Assembly (NCBI GenBank): GCA_964006375.1
Contig: OZ023265.1
Span: 167,672,533-167,736,532 of the forward strand
DNA: 64,000 nt
Reading direction: 5' to 3'
From: Tillus elongatus
Lineage: Eukaryota > Arthropoda > Insecta > Coleoptera > Cleridae
A program made the translations under genes and the position numbers. Of this stretch, positions 1 to 17,200 are shown piece after piece. Position 1 is the stretch's first letter, and every line of letters starts with the position of its first letter. The notes under the pieces are model-generated. The model was not told the DNA's origin. It searched no databases and saw nothing but the letters and a program-made list of their open reading frames with translations.

Positions 1-200
1 GAATTGTTTTTGGGTAAAATCCCTTCAGAGGGTAGGGGATAAATAGGGGGTAACTTGGTGAAAATTGACATTTTTTCGTTAAAACTCTGGAGTAACATAA
101 CGTTTCAGATATTTGTGAGTACAGGAATATGAATATTTTCTTTGTGTTCAAGTCATGGACCCTCAATTCATTCCATGAGAATGCCTTTCTGGGGAGAGTA
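1..200 (+). repeat. dispersed repeat, copy 1 (cut by the window edge)
   Basis: This stretch matches, with scattered differences, the reverse complement of about 21990-22200. Shared blocks include GGTGAAAATTG, ACATTTTTTCGTT-like and ATAACGTTTCAGA, in the same order. No coding potential is visible; short ORFs here are not supported. The family is not recognised. The left boundary lies outside the window. Confidence 0.6.
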
Positions 201-396
201 GATTATCACAGCTATGTGGAAGTTATGATTCAATTTGCAGCACTATTTTTTTTGTTAATTGTTGTTGCCAATTTCCGTTGGTTAATTTCCGCTATACAAA
301 GCGTCCAAAAATAATGGTACACAAAGCAAATGTATTGGCATTAAAATATTACGATTCAACCAGATGCCTCAGCACAAGAACCAAAACAAAAACATT

Positions 397-700
397 CGAC
401 CCGCAGCATGTGCGTTATGGTAGTGCATTTTTATTAAATCTTTCAAATTTTAATGACCCAATTTGCCGTTAAGCTAGCAACTTCCGTTTTGTCCTACAGT
501 AAAGTTTGTAAAACGAGCCTACCAAATTTGATCAAAAAAGCTTTTGTTATTTTGCAAGATACAATTTTTTTAAGTTGTGAGCCGAGTACCTTTTTTTGTT
601 AATAGCTTGGACGAGTTCGTTAGCCAGGAAAATCCAACAAGGTTTTCCGGGAAAATTTTTGAGTTTTCTTTCTAAAAAAATGTTTAGAAAGAAATAAGAC
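397..700 (-). repeat. (TA)n-core repeat family, degraded partial copy
   Basis: Starts with a degraded form of the family 3' end (cgcagcatgtgcgttatggt) and continues into the family's internal blocks: CCAAATTTGATCAAAA, GTTCGTTAGCCAGGAAAAT near 610-630 and GGTTTTCCGGGAAAAT near 640-655. The (TA)n core and hairpin end are missing. The family layout is described under 60851-62184. Confidence 0.65.
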
Positions 701-779
701 CTAACTTTACGAAGTGTGATATTTCGATGATACTCAAATCTTTTATGCACTTGTGAGAAATCCCTAGACTGGAAATTTT

Positions 780-2948
<2,169 letters not shown>

Positions 2949-3150
2949 GTCTGGACGCAGCAAGTGCATTATGGTAGTGAATTGTCATAGAAATGATCTA
3001 GCACTAAATATTTTGTATAACTTGTTTCTTGTAACATAGAAATATAAATTTTGGTATGTGGTTTCCTTTTAATATCGTAAACTTACGTACCAAATTTGCA
3101 TACCATAGCTTTTCTATTTTTTGAGATAAAATAAAAACAAAAGTAACTAC
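2949..3150 (-). repeat. (TA)n-core repeat family, partial copy (3' end)
   Basis: Begins with the family 3' terminus in reverse complement, gtctggacgcagcaagtgca, followed by ttatggtagtgaattgtcat, then diverges into AT-rich sequence containing the CGTACCAAATTTG block. The palindrome ACGCA-CTTGC-TGCGT is present in reverse complement except that the CpG has become CA in one arm. Confidence 0.7.
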
Positions 3151-3191
3151 AGTTGTAGCCTAATTTCTTGAAAGAATCTATACAAAATCGT

Positions 3192-3206
3192 TATTACACA
3201 TTTTGA
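3192..3206. repeat. target-site duplication of the LINE (downstream copy)
   Basis: The sequence attacacattttgac here and atgacacattttaac at 4693-4706 flank the minus-strand LINE fragment and differ at a few positions. This fits a target duplication of about 14-15 bp that has since mutated. Confidence 0.55.
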
Positions 3207-4692
3207 CTTTTTTTTCCTCACTCAGGGCTCGTCCGCGGCCTCGCCGCCCCAATATCACTGCAACCTTTGGCTTATTGTGCATGCTCTTAGTCTTTTTACT
3301 CCACCCACTCCAAACTCACTGTGCCTTGAACTAGTCTGCACAGCGATTGGTAGGGTGAAGTTTTATAATGCTCTGTCTCCGGTCTAGACTGACCGTAGAT
3401 CAGTTGTCTTCTGCGGTCCAGACTTCGCATAAGATGTGCGCAGAGTCTGCATGCGGGGTCCCCCTCGAACCGCCCCATTTTATGCAGGTGTGTCTTGACG
3501 GCCATGTGTCCCGTCAATAGACCTGTTATATTTCTGAGCTGTCCTCTGCTAAAATTTAGCAGCTCCACAGCTTTCTTTGAACCGGGTTCGTCAATTATTG
3601 ACTTCCCATGTGTGAGCCCTGGAGAGTCTGCCCAGTACACCTTGTGTTGGTTTCTGACCCAGGACTTAATGGCTCCCCTGGCAATGCTCTTTGTCACGAC
3701 TAGAGCCGGTTCTGGTCCCATAAATGGTTCTGCTGACCCTCTCTTCGCGAGACTGTCAGCTCCTTCATTACCTTTGACCCCCGAATGACCCGGCACCCAG
3801 ATGAGGGTGACCTCATTCTGCCCAGCGAGGTCGCTCGTCTCGGCACTCACTCACCAGCCAGGAGTTTACCCGTGAGCCACATAGGGCCTTAAGGGCTACC
3901 TGACTGTCTGTGGCTATGAGGATCCACTTGTTGGTGTACCCCCTCCTCTTGTTTTGCAGGATGGCGTACATTTCGACCTGAAAGACCGTTGCATGGACTC
4001 CGAGGGAAATACTATGACTTACCCTCGGTCTTTCCGGATAAACACCTGCCCCCGTCCCACGCTTCCCGCCGGATCCGTCCGTGAACCAGACGAGCGCGTC
4101 CAGTGGTGTTGTTTTCCCTGCAGATTCGCGGACTCGCGAAGTCTGACCTCATTTCAAGCATGTGCTCCTTCACGATCTCCTGAATTTTGCTGTGGCCCTC
4201 AGAGCCTGGGTTAATCTTCAGTCTACCATTGCAGGCTAGTCTGTATAGTCCTAGCCTGGCCTCCCCCTAATAACTAGGTGTGGGGGGGGGGCAGATCCAG
4301 CAACACCTCCATGGCGGCTGTTGGGATTAAAGACATGGCCCCTGTGACGCCTAGGCAAGCCATCCTTTGGATCTTGCCTAGTTTTTGTTTGGCACTGGAT
4401 TGTGTCACCTTAGGCCACGAGACCAGTGCCGCGTATGTTAACGATGGTCTGACTACCCTTGTGTATAGCCAGTGGGCCATACTAGGTCTCAGTCCCCACG
4501 TTTTTCCATATAGCCGCCTAGTGACGGCTAAGGTCATGACTGCCTTAAGCAGTATTTTTTCTACGTGACCATTCCAGGTTAGCTTAGAGTCAATACGACC
4601 CAAGATATTTTACCTCCCTGGCCATTGGAATGTTCCTACCGTATAAAGTAAAAGTTCTGTGGCTTTCCTACTTCCTCCTCCTCGTAAACGGT
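3207..4692 (-). pseudogene. 5'-truncated LINE (RNase H type), C-terminal part, minus strand
   Basis: Minus-strand sequence matches the plus-strand LINE at 28815-30756 from its post-RT region to its 3' end. The longest open piece (3296-3850) carries the end of the RNase H domain (WVPGHSGVKGNEGADSLAK) and a damaged C-terminal zinc-knuckle region (CRLC). Upstream, at about 4064-4085, the RNase H start reads FTDGSGG, with the expected aspartate that other copies in this window have lost. Several frameshifts and stops separate the pieces (4274-4603 holds post-RT sequence), so it is dead. A short A-rich tail faces 3210. It is inserted in the minus-strand LINE relic at 4700-4973. RNase H places the family in the R1/I/LOA-like group; the exact clade is uncertain. 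Confidence 0.85.
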
Positions 4693-4699
4693 ATGACAC

Positions 4700-4990
4700 A
4701 TTTTAACTTCTGCTGATTTGAAGAATATGGCATACTGATATTTTTATCATTCATTTGTATGATAGATGTTATTAATTTCAGTCGCGAGTTTTGATGCCGT
4801 GGACACATAAATATAATGTGATTTAAATCAGGCAGTGTTACATTGTTACAATCACAAGCTGGAGATCTTATTACACCGATTTTATTTAAATGAGCGGGGA
4901 ACCCACCAGAAAATAGATCTGAAAGAAATTTAGTGATAAAATTTTTACGTTTAAAGAAAACGATGACATACAAACGGATACAATAATGCT
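4700..4990 (-). pseudogene. LINE C-terminal zinc-knuckle relic
   Basis: The minus-strand frame contains FLSDLFSGG, then SPACDCNNVTLPDLNHIIF and MCPRH. This is a C-x-C-x(n)-H-x4-C arrangement like the C-terminal knuckle after the reverse transcriptase in several LINE clades. The rest of the element is not recognisable. The RNase H LINE at 3207-4692 is inserted at its downstream edge. Confidence 0.6.
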
Positions 4991-5335
4991 GCTATTAGCA
5001 ATTTTTTACATTTTTTTTTTAAATTCACAATAACAAATCGTATATTTCAAATAGCTTATATTACATAGGATAGTGTGTAAAATTGGCATGGAGTAAGCAG
5101 TTTTTGACTGATAGATAAATAGATAAATAAACACTGAATACCACCTGCTTAGTCTTGTTAAAACAGTTGTCTGTCAGCAGGTCCAGGAATACGGGTTATT
5201 GCACCTGCCAACAAACTGCAACCCATTATGCTACAAAGTTACTACCGTAAAGCACTTAATGCGACAGTTCATGTTTGCATTATTTGTTAAATGTAGAATT
5301 TATTTAAGCATCCATTCTTCTATCTGAAAATTATT

Positions 5336-5400
5336 TTAGTGAATTTTCTTTAAAAAAATGCACTAATAAGGAGATTACGACTTTTTAGTTTTGAAAAACT
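5336..5400 (+). repeat. (TA)n-core repeat family, hairpin-end fragment
   Basis: Contains the family 5' hairpin, TTAGTGAATTTT paired with AAAATGCACTAA (one mismatch), then GGAGAT and GACTTTTTAGTTTTGAAAAA, as in copies at 39419 and 62150. Only about 65 bp survive. Confidence 0.65.
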
Positions 5401-5496
5401 CTATTTATAACAATCAAAAGATAAAGGCTCTTCTTCAACAAATTAAAGTATTGTTTTCTTTAAATATAATGTTACAAATGAAGAGCCTCGCTGATT

Positions 5497-5828
5497 TTTT
5501 TTTTCAACAATACATCGCGAGGGCTTGCAGCCTAAATACTATCGTATCGTGGGCGTCGACAAGGAGGAAAGAGGCAACTTGTTAATTCTAGACTTGAAGG
5601 TTTGGAGGTTCGGAGGAGAAGGAAAAACATGTGTCGGCAAGGAATTCCACAACTTGGAAGTCCTCGGGACAAAAGAGCGGGCATAACAAGATATTCTATG
5701 TCTGGTGACCTGGACAGTAAAAGGGTGCATTCCCTCTGTTCCCCTTGTAGATTTGTCGAGGGCAGCAGGTGGAGGAACTATGGAAGAAAGCTCCTCTGAG
5801 CAGTGACCGTGCAGATATCTATAACACA

Positions 5829-5859
<31 letters not shown>

Positions 5860-6200
5860 GTCACCAACGGCACGTCAGTGGGCAAGGGATGGCAGCCTTT
5901 GGGTGAGGGTAGGCTCACCGATGAGACGTATAGCTCTCTTCTGAATGGAGTCTAAGATACCGAGTGTAGAAGCGCCAGCGGCACCCCCTATGTGGGAGCA
6001 GTATTCGAGGTTTGGCCTTATTTGTGAAGTATATAAGGTATAGAGATTAGCTGGTGAAAAGTATTTGCGAGCCCGGAAGAGGAAACCTAATTTCTTAGCA
6101 GCCGCTTCTGCAATTAATGTGACATGTTGGTGCCAATTGAGATTTCAATCCACAGAAATGCCAACAAGTGAAAAGGACTCATTACAGAGGTAAGCACGTG
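5497..6200 (-). pseudogene. 5'-truncated jockey/CR1-like LINE, minus strand
   Basis: The minus strand matches the plus-strand fragment at 20705-21655. The 3' part (5539-5841) encodes the C-terminal tail typical of these LINEs, with SFVPRTSKLWNSLP then NLQTFKSRIN. The upstream part (5860-6180) encodes post-RT sequence in damaged frames. A CA/GA microsatellite (5824-5860) interrupts it. The 3' end faces the oligo-T near 5497-5507. No RT core is left. Confidence 0.8.
5824..5860. repeat. (CA)n(GA)n microsatellite
   Basis: About 12 CA units followed by about 7 GA units, located inside the minus-strand LINE relic and absent from the sister copy at 21320. Confidence 0.9.
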
Positions 6201-6222
6201 TGCCTCTGAACCACCTCCTATA

Positions 6223-11167
<4,945 letters not shown>

Positions 11168-11169
11168 TA

Positions 11170-11700
11170 TGTAATTTATGCAAACAAAGAAATAATGTAA
11201 TTATGTTCAACTAACCTTTCGAACTTTGGAAAATATCAAACATCCTTCAACTGAATGATCCAAACTTTTCAAAAACAGTTCTTTGTCCATCATAATAAAG
11301 CACGCTTAAGTCACTTACTAAAAGAACCTAGCAACTGCAAATTCATTAGTATTTAAATCAGAACTAGTAACTATAATGAGTAAGTTAAAGCAAACAGTTA
11401 TGATAAATATGTTGTAAATTGCAATGAAATAAGGTAGTCTTGTTACAGGACAGTGGCAGGGTTTTTACGTTAATATATCTGCAAATAATTCGCACAAGCA
11501 AACAATAAGGTATAAGAAATTGCAATAATTAAAAGCAAAACTACAGTCTATGCCAAATATAGACATACATACTTGCACAATAACACTGCTAAAACGTGAG
11601 CTAAGGTCAGTTACGTTCATGGAAATTATATATTTACCGTTACAATAAATGTATTACAATATAATGTACCCACGTTTTTTAGTAAACGATTTCACGAGTT
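11170..11700. other. AT-rich non-coding stretch
   Basis: Lies between the complete mariner and the older mariner relic. I see no coding region, RNA gene or repeat family here. Confidence 0.4.
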
Positions 11701-11704
11701 TATA

Positions 11705-11926
11705 CATACGAGGTAAACGCCAAAATTTCCGGGCCTGGCTATAAAAGAAACGACGTAAATTCACAATTAATTTTATTTTTTAATATAAGCCCCCCTAACA
11801 TTAATGCACTTATTACATGGTTTCACCAACAATTCGACACCCCTAAAAATTTTCATTCGGTTTGTCCTTAAAATGTGCCCAAACTGCAGCTGTCATCTCT
11901 TTGTCGTAATTTAAATGGCACCCGCG
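11705..11926 (-). pseudogene. mariner transposase C-terminus and TIR relic, split by the LTR element
   Basis: The minus strand encodes HLNYDKEMTAAVWAHF, then a stop, and (in another register) CNKCINVRGAYIKK followed by a stop, which resembles the extreme C-terminus of Tc1/mariner transposases. Its 5' continuation lies on the far side of the retrotransposon at 19899-19950 (SPSDYYLLENLKKDL). The two parts join at the CGCG target duplication. The terminal inverted repeat cgaggtaaacgccaaaattt starts near 11709, and the same TIR occurs alone at 25564-25601. Confidence 0.8.
11923..11926. repeat. target-site duplication CGCG, left copy
   Basis: CGCG precedes the 5' LTR, and the same four bases follow the 3' LTR at 19895-19898. 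Removing the element restores continuity of a mariner transposase reading frame, which confirms both the boundaries and the 4-bp duplication. Confidence 0.9.
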
Positions 11927-12218
11927 AGTCATCAATGACGAATTGCTGATAATTAATTATAAATAACCTTATCTAGCAATTCCTAAGAAATTTATGACTT
12001 TAACCTCTGTTATCTATTATGCAAATGTAGTAGGAAGTAAGAGACTATAAATATGAGTTCTTTTGGATTGTAACACTTGTTGTGTAGCTATCGTGTAATA
12101 AACATCGTCAATTAACGCACATAGTGTATTATTGAAGGGATAGTTCCAACCCCTTTACTCCCGGGAATAAAGGAAAGCCTTTTTTAAAAAGGTACTTCAC
12201 GGGATAAGGTCTTTGTCT
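11927..12218 (+). repeat. 5' LTR (292 bp)
   Basis: It carries a TATA-like box (tataaat, 12046-12052) and an AATAAA signal (12097-12102), with a second AATAAA in gggaataaagg near 12164. A perfect octamer ATGCAAAT lies near 12020. No difference from the 3' LTR was found by eye. The order TATA, then polyadenylation signal, suggests a short R region. Confidence 0.93.
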
Positions 12219-12236
12219 GGCGCAGTTGGTGACGGA
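12218..12236 (+). promoter_or_regulatory. primer-binding site, tRNA-Ser type by resemblance
   Basis: TGGCGCAGTTGGTGACGG starts at the last base of the LTR. The TGGCGCAGT start resembles the serine-tRNA primer site described for 17.6 and 297-type elements. I could not compare it with tRNA sequences of this species. Confidence 0.6.
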
Positions 12237-12339
12237 TGATTTCCCGCCCTTTTGGCACCCTTAGCTCAAAAAGTCGAGAAAAGTAACGCTCGTGAGTCTA
12301 GTGTCGCGTGGAAGGTCCGTACGAATCAAGCTCTCAACC

Positions 12340-12605
12340 ATATGAGCATACAAGGAGCAACCCCAGGAAAACAGTAGCGTATACAGCGCCCACTGAGGTC
12401 TCCAGAAAGAACTAGAAGCAACCCCAGAACAACAGTAGCGTCTACACGCCCGCTGAGGTCTTCAAACAATTACGAAGCAACCACAGGAACAACAGTAACG
12501 TCCAAGCAGTCGAGAGCCATCCACTGAGGTCTTCCGTACAACCCGAGAAGCAACCCCAGGACAACAGAGATACTCTACCCGACGACGACGTCCACTGAGG
12601 TCTTC
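12340..12605 (+). repeat. four tandem units in the LTR element 5' UTR
   Basis: Units start near 12347, 12414, 12471 and 12547. Each has GAAGCAACCCCAGGAACAAC-like sequence at the start and CACTGAGGTCTTC near the end; spacing is 57-75 bp. A 5' UTR repeat array is known for some errantiviruses, where in gypsy it acts as an insulator. No such role is shown here. Confidence 0.85.
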
Positions 12606-12611
12606 AATACC

Positions 12612-12626
12612 AGTAACGTAAGAAAC
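12612..12626 (+). promoter_or_regulatory. candidate splice donor for env mRNA
   Basis: The sequence ccagtaac-gtaagaaac offers a GTAAGA donor in the 5' leader, just after the tandem repeats. Errantivirus env is made from a spliced subgenomic RNA. The possible acceptor is described at 17794-17808. Inferred only from motif and position. Confidence 0.4.
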
Positions 12627-12840
12627 AAACAATTTGTTACATGCATTTTTATATGTTTTTGAAATTTTAAAGTATTCCATTGTGAATATATATATGTATT
12701 TATTGATATTTTTTCGATATATTGCAATTTTTGTGGTAATCCCAGTGAAACTAATTTTATATGTCGATTCTTTTAATTTTTAGTGAATGTTTATGTTATG
12801 AACGTATTTTCCTATAATTTTATGCATTTATAAGTAATTT

Positions 12841-14238
12841 ATGAATTCACCTAACTCTCTTGACGAAAATAGAGTACAGATAATTGATCTAGAAGATCTA
12901 AACAATTCATTTAATTCCCTGTCAATTTCGGAATTTTTCGATACTCAAAGTATTACAAAAGGTGTCAGTAGCATTACAATGAGCACTCCTGTTCACACAC
13001 AAACCAGCTCGCAGTCGTTAACCACTGAACAATGGATTTCGACAGCGAAAACTTATGGTGAAATAATCCCAAAATTCGATGGTAGACCCATCGCTCTAGA
13101 ATCATTTATAGTAAAGGTAGATAATTTTCATCAGAAATATGGTAACTCAACAGACCTTACTCTAAATAATTATGTATATTGTTTAATTTGTAGCAAACTT
13201 ATTGGCGAAGCCGAAAACTTTGTTATTTGCCGACCTGATCTAACAGACTGGCCTTCCTTGAAGGAAGCATTACGCAATAAATTCGGAGACTTAACTGACA
13301 GAAAAATTCTAGCCCATCAATTTAAAAATTTAAAGTTACGACAAAATGAAAATCTTAGCGATTTCATAGAACGACTGAAAACATTACTAACCCAGTTAAA
13401 TATTAAAATTATTAGTGATGATCACCTAAGTGTCTCACAAAAGGCTGTACATGAGGAAATTAACGAACAGACGGCGATTGAAGTAATTTATAATAATTGT
13501 CCCCCTATGTTACAAACTATTTTAGACGTTAAGGATCACCAAACATTACCTGCTACTACCAGTACCGTACTCAACTATATTTCTAAGCATCCATTAGAAA
13601 AACCTAAATTTATAAATCCAAGACCGGTTTCGACCCCAGTTTTTACTCCGAAACCAAATTTTAACAGGCAATATACAGCCAATCGTCCGGCACAATTCTT
13701 CCAACAAAATATGGCCAATCGTCCGGCACAATTTTTCCCAAATTATAGAAATTTGCCTCGATTTAATCCAGGTCCCCGACCTACTATGTCTGCACCCCAG
13801 CAGACAAATCCAAACCAAAACTATCATAACAATAATTTTAATGCCTCTAGACCATCACATAATTTCAGAACAAATAATAATAATAATAATAATCCTGCTA
13901 ATAAGTCTGGACAGACTAATTATCAGAGAACTGCTTTTCGCAATTGGCGACAACCAAATATAAATTTGTCTGAATTAAATCCACCTATAGATATTCCTGA
14001 AAATACACCTGAATCCGACGACTATCGGGAAAATTGGTACGAAAATAACCCTCTAGAAGAGGAAGTCGCTTCCAATATCAACAATCTATCACTAGATCCA
14101 ATTAACTACCCTCCAGACCAAGATGAGAACGACGGTCCTACATACGACCAAACAGAATTCGATCCGTATCATGCAGTAGAAAATTTTCGTCTACCTGCCT
14201 CGGACGAAACGACAGAGAAAGTACACTACCCTGTCTAG
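12841..14238 (+). CDS. gag: Gag polyprotein (465 aa)
   Basis: This is the structural protein forming the particle that packages the element RNA. The start is the ATG at 12841, which opens the frame after a long AT-rich leader. Residues about 60-240 form the capsid-like region (WISTAKTYGEIIPKFDG, then NLSDFIERLKTLLTQLN). Residues about 255-385 are rich in Asn, Pro, Gln and Arg and include a run of Asn residues near 345. The last 80 residues are acidic. No CCHC zinc knuckle is visible, which is common in errantivirus Gag; the basic Asn/Arg region may bind RNA. It overlaps the extended pol frame by about 55 bp. The stop is TAG at 14236-14238. Confidence 0.9.
   Translation: MNSPNSLDENRVQIIDLEDLNNSFNSLSISEFFDTQSITKGVSSITMSTPVHTQTSSQSLTTEQWISTAKTYGEIIPKFDGRPIALESFIVKVDNFHQKYGNSTDLTLNNYVYCLICSKLIGEAENFVICRPDLTDWPSLKEALRNKFGDLTDRKILAHQFKNLKLRQNENLSDFIERLKTLLTQLNIKIISDDHLSVSQKAVHEEINEQTAIEVIYNNCPPMLQTILDVKDHQTLPATTSTVLNYISKHPLEKPKFINPRPVSTPVFTPKPNFNRQYTANRPAQFFQQNMANRPAQFFPNYRNLPRFNPGPRPTMSAPQQTNPNQNYHNNNFNASRPSHNFRTNNNNNNNPANKSGQTNYQRTAFRNWRQPNINLSELNPPIDIPENTPESDDYRENWYENNPLEEEVASNINNLSLDPINYPPDQDENDGPTYDQTEFDPYHAVENFRLPASDETTEKVHYPV
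14181..14187 (+). promoter_or_regulatory. candidate -1 ribosomal frameshift heptamer A AAT TTT
   Basis: In the gag frame the codons are AAT and TTT after an A, which fits the X XXY YYZ rule. A -1 slip enters the pol frame, which has no stop from here through the pol ATG-like codon at 14256. This is 51 bases before the gag stop. The AAAUUUU slip sequence is also reported for gypsy-group elements. A downstream structure was not assessed. Confidence 0.6.
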
Positions 14239-14255
14239 TCATTTCAGACCCCCCA

Positions 14256-17200
14256 ATGAAAATATTGATAGACACCGGAGCCACTAATTCCTTAATAAAT
14301 TCCAACATAGCTCATAAATATTTTTCTGATTATTTACAAGACGAGACTTTTGTGTTAAAAACCATAACGACTCAAACACAACATACAGAAAGCGTACAAG
14401 TTGATTTATTTGCAGAAAATCAATTCTTAAAATTCTTTGTGGTAGATTTTCACGAACATTTTGACGCATTGCTAGGAGCTGATAGCTTAGAAACTATGAA
14501 CGCTCTACTAAATTTTAGCAATGGCATCTTGTTTTTAAATAACCTGCCTTATGAATTAATTAAATATGATAGCCTGGCAGTAAACCATGCTGAGGTCAAG
14601 ACTAAAGCAATTTTTCCTATCAAAATTAAGAAAGGACCTATATTAATTCCAAAGCAATCAATTCAAGGTATACATATTCCGGAAACTACAGTAGCTAATA
14701 ATTACCATTGCGAAGTTCCTATAGTGACCCGCAAGGGCAACACCTTAATAAATAACCCAATTATCAAGGCAAAACACATTAATAATGCGGAAATAGACTT
14801 GTGTAATTTATCCATTAGACAAAATAATAATCAACCTAACATTGACCTTAGTCATCTTGACGCAATAAAACGCAACGCATTACTTAACACGTTTAATGAG
14901 TATAGTGACGTATTCTATAAGGAAGGAGACATTCTCACCTTCACGAATACTAGTAAACATCACATTCCTTTAAATTCTGATATACCGATATTTTCGAAGC
15001 CATATCGCTTCCCCCAAATACAACGAGAGGAAATCGACCGACAAGTCGAGGAACTCAGGAGACAAAACATAATTGAGGAAAGCGAGAGTCCATATAACGC
15101 CCCCGTATTCCTTGTACCCAAAAAACCTGATAAATTTGGCAATAAGTCATGGCGCATGGTAGTCGATTTTCGTAAGTTAAACGAAAAAACTATCGAAGAC
15201 AAATATCCAATACCTAATATAGCTAATATCTTAGATTTATTAGGCGACTCTCAATACTTTTCGAAATTGGACTTAAAAAGTGGTTACCACCAGATAGAAA
15301 TTAAACCAGAAGACAGACATAAGACTGCCTTTTCAACACAGCAAAATCATTACCAGTTCCTCCGTATGCCCTTTGGTTTACGAAGTGCTCCCGCTTGCTT
15401 TGTCCGAACCATGAATAACGTCTTAAAGGGCCTATTAAATAAAATATGTCTTGTATACCTAGATGACATAATCATCTTAGGAAAAAATTTCGAGGATCGT
15501 TTGAACAACTTAAGAACAGTTTTACAAAGACTTCGGGATCATAGGTTTAAAATCCAAACCGATAAATCAGAATTTTGCCTCACTGAGATTGAATATCTTG
15601 GGCATCTGATAACGATAGACGGCGTAAAGCCCAATCCGAAGCTAGTAGCTAAAATCAAAGGTATTCCATTACCTACAACACCTAAACAAATAAAAGCATT
15701 CCTCGGATTATCTGGATATTACCGTAAATTTATAAAAAACTATGCGACAATCACGAAACCACTAACCATTTGCCTAAAAAAGAATAGTAAAATCATACAC
15801 ACACCAGAGTTCATTAACGCCTTTAATTCTGTAAAACGCATAATCTCTAATCCACCCGTATTAGCCTACCCTGATTTCAATAAAACATTTAACGTAACTA
15901 CAGACGCCTCAAACGTAGGTGTAGGAGCAGTCTTGTCACAAGGTCCCATTGGTAAGGACAACCCTATAATGTTTGTCAGTAGAACACTAAATAAAAATGA
16001 ATTAAACTATTCCACCATTGAAAAAGAATGTCTTGCCATTATATGGGCAACGAAGATGTTTCGTCCCTATATCTACGGTAGACAGTTTAATATTATTAGC
16101 GATCACAAACCCTTACAATGGTTATTTAATTTAAAGGAACCGAATGCCAAACTTATTCGCTGGCGACTCAAGCTAGAAGAATTTGACTATAAAATCATAT
16201 ACAAGAAAGGCAAAAATAATCTAAATGCAGATTTTCTTTCACGTTTGGAAGCCTACCCTTTAGAAACCGCAGACGATCTCTTATCTATGTTTAACAACCC
16301 TGGAGACATTTGTCAGAGAGATCCGCTGGAAATAACTGACATTGATGCCATTCTTAATATCCCTCAGACAGAAATTCAGGTTACTAGAACTGAATCACCC
16401 AAAATTAAAATTTTATCGGATATAAGAGTAGATCAGCTAAAAGCACCACCTTCAGTTACTCAGCATTCACAAGCTGAAAACACCAGTGCATCCCTGCCTA
16501 TAACAGATAAACCATTAAATATGTTCAAAAATCAATTCGTTTTCACATTTTACAGCAAACCTACGGTCAATACAACTAACCCTTTTGGTAGACGTAAATA
16601 CCTGGTTAACATAACAGAAGGTAACGACGAAAATGAAATACTAAATATCCTTAGGGAATATGCAAACCCAAATTTATGTAACGCTATTTTCATTAAAAGA
16701 CCAGAGTTTTATGAAACAATGGCTACCTTGATTAATAACACCTTCGACAATTCAATTAAATTTGTATATACAAGTAAAATGCTAGAAGACGTGACAGACG
16801 TAACGACGCAACAACATTTATTGCGACACTTGCATTATCCTGACCATCGAGGAGCGCAAGAATTAAACGCGCAAATCAGTAGAAAATATTATTGGCCTAG
16901 CAGTACACTAGATTGCCAAAAATTTGTCGATGACTGTTCAATTTGTCAACAGGCAAAATATGAACGACACCCCGTAAAATATAAATTAAATCTAACCCCT
17001 ACAGCTAAAGAACCCTTTAACACAGTGTTTATGGACATTTTCTCACTCGCAAAACAAAAGTACTTAACGGCAGTCGATTCATTTTCAAAATATGTCATGT
17101 ATCAACCCTTAGTGTCAATGAATATTCCTGATATAGTAGAAGCATATATAAATCTTTTCTCCAAATATAAAATGCCAAAATTACTAATTACCGACAATCA

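Noticed and set aside
12841..14238. CCHC zinc knuckle in Gag
   Set aside because: No C-x2-C-x4-H-x4-C pattern is present; the RNA-binding role is left to the basic Asn/Arg-rich region.
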